Position numbers and translations under genes: made by a program
Source of the DNA: Vibrio splendidus 12E03
GTDB lineage: Bacteria; Pseudomonadota; Gammaproteobacteria; Enterobacterales; Vibrionaceae
DNA: 64,000 bases
Assembly (NCBI RefSeq): GCF_000272105.2
Contig: NZ_AJZD02000183.1
Coordinates: 62,001-126,000 of the forward strand
Direction of reading: 5' to 3'
Notes under the pieces: model-generated
What the model was told of the DNA's origin: nothing
The model's input: only the letters and a program-made list of their open reading frames with translations
The model's database searches: none
Shown: piece by piece, positions 62,285 to 64,000 of the stretch
Layout: every line of letters starts with the position of its first letter
Numbering within the stretch: position 1 is the first letter of the stretch

Positions 62285-64000
62285 GTGACCAACTTGTTTG
62301 ACTCAGTCTCATTCCTCAAGACAGTAACAGAGCAGCCCGGCGTTTATCGAATGTATAACGCCGAGGCTGTCGTTATCTACGTCGGTAAAGCTAAGAACCT
62401 CAAAAAACGCCTTTCTAGTTATTTTCGTAAAAAAGTCGACAGTGAAAAAACACGCGCTCTAGTCAGCAATATTGACAAGATCGATGTCACTGTAACTCAC
62501 ACGGAAACCGAAGCTCTTATTCTTGAGCATAACTACATCAAGCAGTACCTACCGAAATACAACGTACTCTTGCGTGATGATAAGTCGTACCCTTATATTT
62601 TCATTAGCGGCCACAAGCATCCTCGTTTGTCGATGCACCGCGGCGCTAAAAAGAAAAAGGGTGAATACTTTGGTCCTTATCCTGATTCCGGCGCTGTGCG
62701 TGAGACGCTACACCTAATACAAAAAATCTTTCCTGCCCGCCAGTGTGAAGATACGGTTTATGCCAACAGAACACGTCCATGTTTGATGTATCAGATTGGC
62801 CGTTGTGCTGCGCCATGTGTCAGCTCGATTATCTCTGACGAAGAGTACAGCGAGCTTATCGACTATGTTCGTCTATTCCTACAAGGGAAAGATAAACTGG
62901 TGCTAGAGACTCTCATCGAGAAGATGGATATAGCAAGCCGAGAGCTTCGCTTTGAGCAAGCTGCCGCTTTCCGTGACCAAATCCAAGCGATTCGACGCGT
63001 GCAAGAACAACAGTATGTATCTGACGACTCAATGGAAGATATGGACGTGTTGGGCTTTGCTCAAGAGAATGGCGTAGCGTGTATTCATATCTTGATGATT
63101 CGCCAAGGCAAGGTTTTAGGCAGTAGAAGCCATTTCCCTAAAATTCCAAACAATACGGTACGCGAAGAGGTCTTTTCGAGCTTTTTAAGCCAATACTATC
63201 TAGCGCATAATGAAGCGAGAACCATTCCAACCCGTTTGATTCTGAACGCGGACCTGATGGAAGACGTCACACCAATCCAAGAAGCTTTGTGTGAAGTTGC
63301 AGGTCGTAAGATCCATTTCAACACAAACCCTTCTGGTACTCGTGGTCGTTACCTTAAATTGTCGAACACCAATGCGTTAACGGCGATTACGACCAAGATT
63401 AATCACAAGATGACCATCAATCAGCGCTTCAAAGAGCTACAAGAAGTGCTGTCGATGGATGCGATTAAGCGCATGGAATGTTTCGATATCAGTCATACCA
63501 TGGGTGAAAGCACGATTGCGTCTTGTGTGGTGTTCAATCAGGAAGGCCCGGTGAAACCTGAGTACCGTCGTTACAACATCACAGGTATTACCGGTGGTGA
63601 TGACTACGCTGCGATGGCTCAGGCGCTTGAGAGACGTTACTCGAAGCAACTCGATGTCGACAAGATCCCAGACATCATCTTTATCGATGGTGGTAAAGGT
63701 CAGCTAAACCGCGCGCATGAGATCATTTCTCAATATTGGGGTGATTGGCCGTTTAGACCAAGAATGATGGGTATTGCGAAAGGCGTGACTCGTAAACCGG
63801 GTTTAGAGACTCTAGTGACTTTAGAAGGGGAAGAGTTCAATTTACCCAGTGATGCTCCAGCACTGCACCTTATCCAACACATCCGTGATGAAAGCCATAA
63901 TCACGCGATTGCAGGGCATAGGGCGAAACGTGGTAAAACGCGAAGAACCAGTGCTTTGGAAGGAATTGAAGGTGTTGGACCTAAGCGTCGTCAAGCTTTG
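62285..64000 (+). CDS. uvrC: Excinuclease ABC subunit C, 5' part (cut by window end)
   Basis: An open frame of 572 codons runs from GTG 62285 to the last base of the window without a stop. The GIY-YIG domain is at residues 9-80 ([20 protein letters not shown], then KRLSSYF), followed by the UvrB-binding UVR helices (about 200-235) and the RNase H-like incision domain with DISHTMGE and IDGGKGQLN. The final helix-hairpin-helix begins at GVGPKRR. UvrC makes both cuts in nucleotide-excision repair. It is co-transcribed with varA. About 40 codons are missing. Confidence 0.96.
   Translation, partial: MTNLFDSVSFLKTVTEQPGVYRMYNAEAVVIYVGKAKNLKKRLSSYFRKKVDSEKTRALVSNIDKIDVTVTHTETEALILEHNYIKQYLPKYNVLLRDDKSYPYIFISGHKHPRLSMHRGAKKKKGEYFGPYPDSGAVRETLHLIQKIFPARQCEDTVYANRTRPCLMYQIGRCAAPCVSSIISDEEYSELIDYVRLFLQGKDKLVLETLIEKMDIASRELRFEQAAAFRDQIQAIRRVQEQQYVSDDSMEDMDVLGFAQENGVACIHILMIRQGKVLGSRSHFPKIPNNTVREEVFSSFLSQYYLAHNEARTIPTRLILNADLMEDVTPIQEALCEVAGRKIHFNTNPSGTRGRYLKLSNTNALTAITTKINHKMTINQRFKELQEVLSMDAIKRMECFDISHTMGESTIASCVVFNQEGPVKPEYRRYNITGITGGDDYAAMAQALERRYSKQLDVDKIPDIIFIDGGKGQLNRAHEIISQYWGDWPFRPRMMGIAKGVTRKPGLETLVTLEGEEFNLPSDAPALHLIQHIRDESHNHAIAGHRAKRGKTRRTSALEGIEGVGPKRRQAL

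Noticed and set aside
1..64000. Prophage, insertion sequence, CRISPR, toxin-antitoxin or integron-type features
   Set aside because: I looked for transposase, integrase, repeat-spacer and paired small ORF patterns and found none that hold up.

Overview
The window is about 64 kb of an AT-leaning (by eye) gammaproteobacterial chromosome and reads as a marine Vibrio, probably of the Splendidus clade. The genus call rests on gene order (metR/metE next to a GspS-beta pilotin, yciI-yciA-yciB, trpEGDC(F)BA with trpL, yciV-yciO-rluB, polB, varA-uvrC) and on protein-level resemblance to Vibrio cholerae and E. coli; the clade is inference. I saw no rRNA, tRNA, prophage, insertion sequence or CRISPR array.

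1-21.5 kb is an accessory carbohydrate region. After the 3' end of a D-amino-acid dehydrogenase gene comes an oligopeptide-type ABC importer (binding protein, two permeases, two ATPases), a very large GH94/GH149/GH161-like glycan phosphorylase, a LacI-type repressor, a GH16 laminarinase-like lipoprotein, a LamB-like porin, an AraC-type regulator, a domain-permuted GH3 beta-glucosidase and a MalM-like lipoprotein. Nine copies of a palindrome with core GAAAGCGCTTTC (one imperfect) lie before most of these genes, so the region looks like one LacI-controlled regulon for a beta-glucan, most likely laminarin: GH16 cuts the polymer outside, the porin admits oligosaccharides, the binding protein and ABC importer carry them in, and the phosphorylase and GH3 enzyme finish the job in the cytoplasm. 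The substrate is inferred from the enzymes.

21.6-32.5 kb holds a periplasmic dienelactone-hydrolase-like protein, an ACC-deaminase-family PLP enzyme, an OmpR-type two-component system divergent from a GT2/ArnT-like/GtrA envelope-glycosylation operon, the radical SAM protein YgiQ, an unknown membrane protein and a small DUF4250-like protein.

32.5-46 kb carries metR/metE with MetJ-box-like sites between them, a type II secretion pilotin with yciI, yciA and yciB, a small unknown gene, a LysR/HisC-paralogue/binding-protein module, a dicarboxylate/amino-acid symporter and an nfeD-slipin pair.

46-53.3 kb is a complete trp operon on the minus strand, with a 41-residue leader peptide containing five Trp codons, an attenuator and an E. 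coli-like TrpR operator. 53.3-64 kb is housekeeping: yciV (rnm), yciO, rluB, a SpoU-type methyltransferase, yciU-efpL, a nucleotidyltransferase-like protein, polB, varA/uvrY and the first 572 codons of uvrC, which runs off the window.
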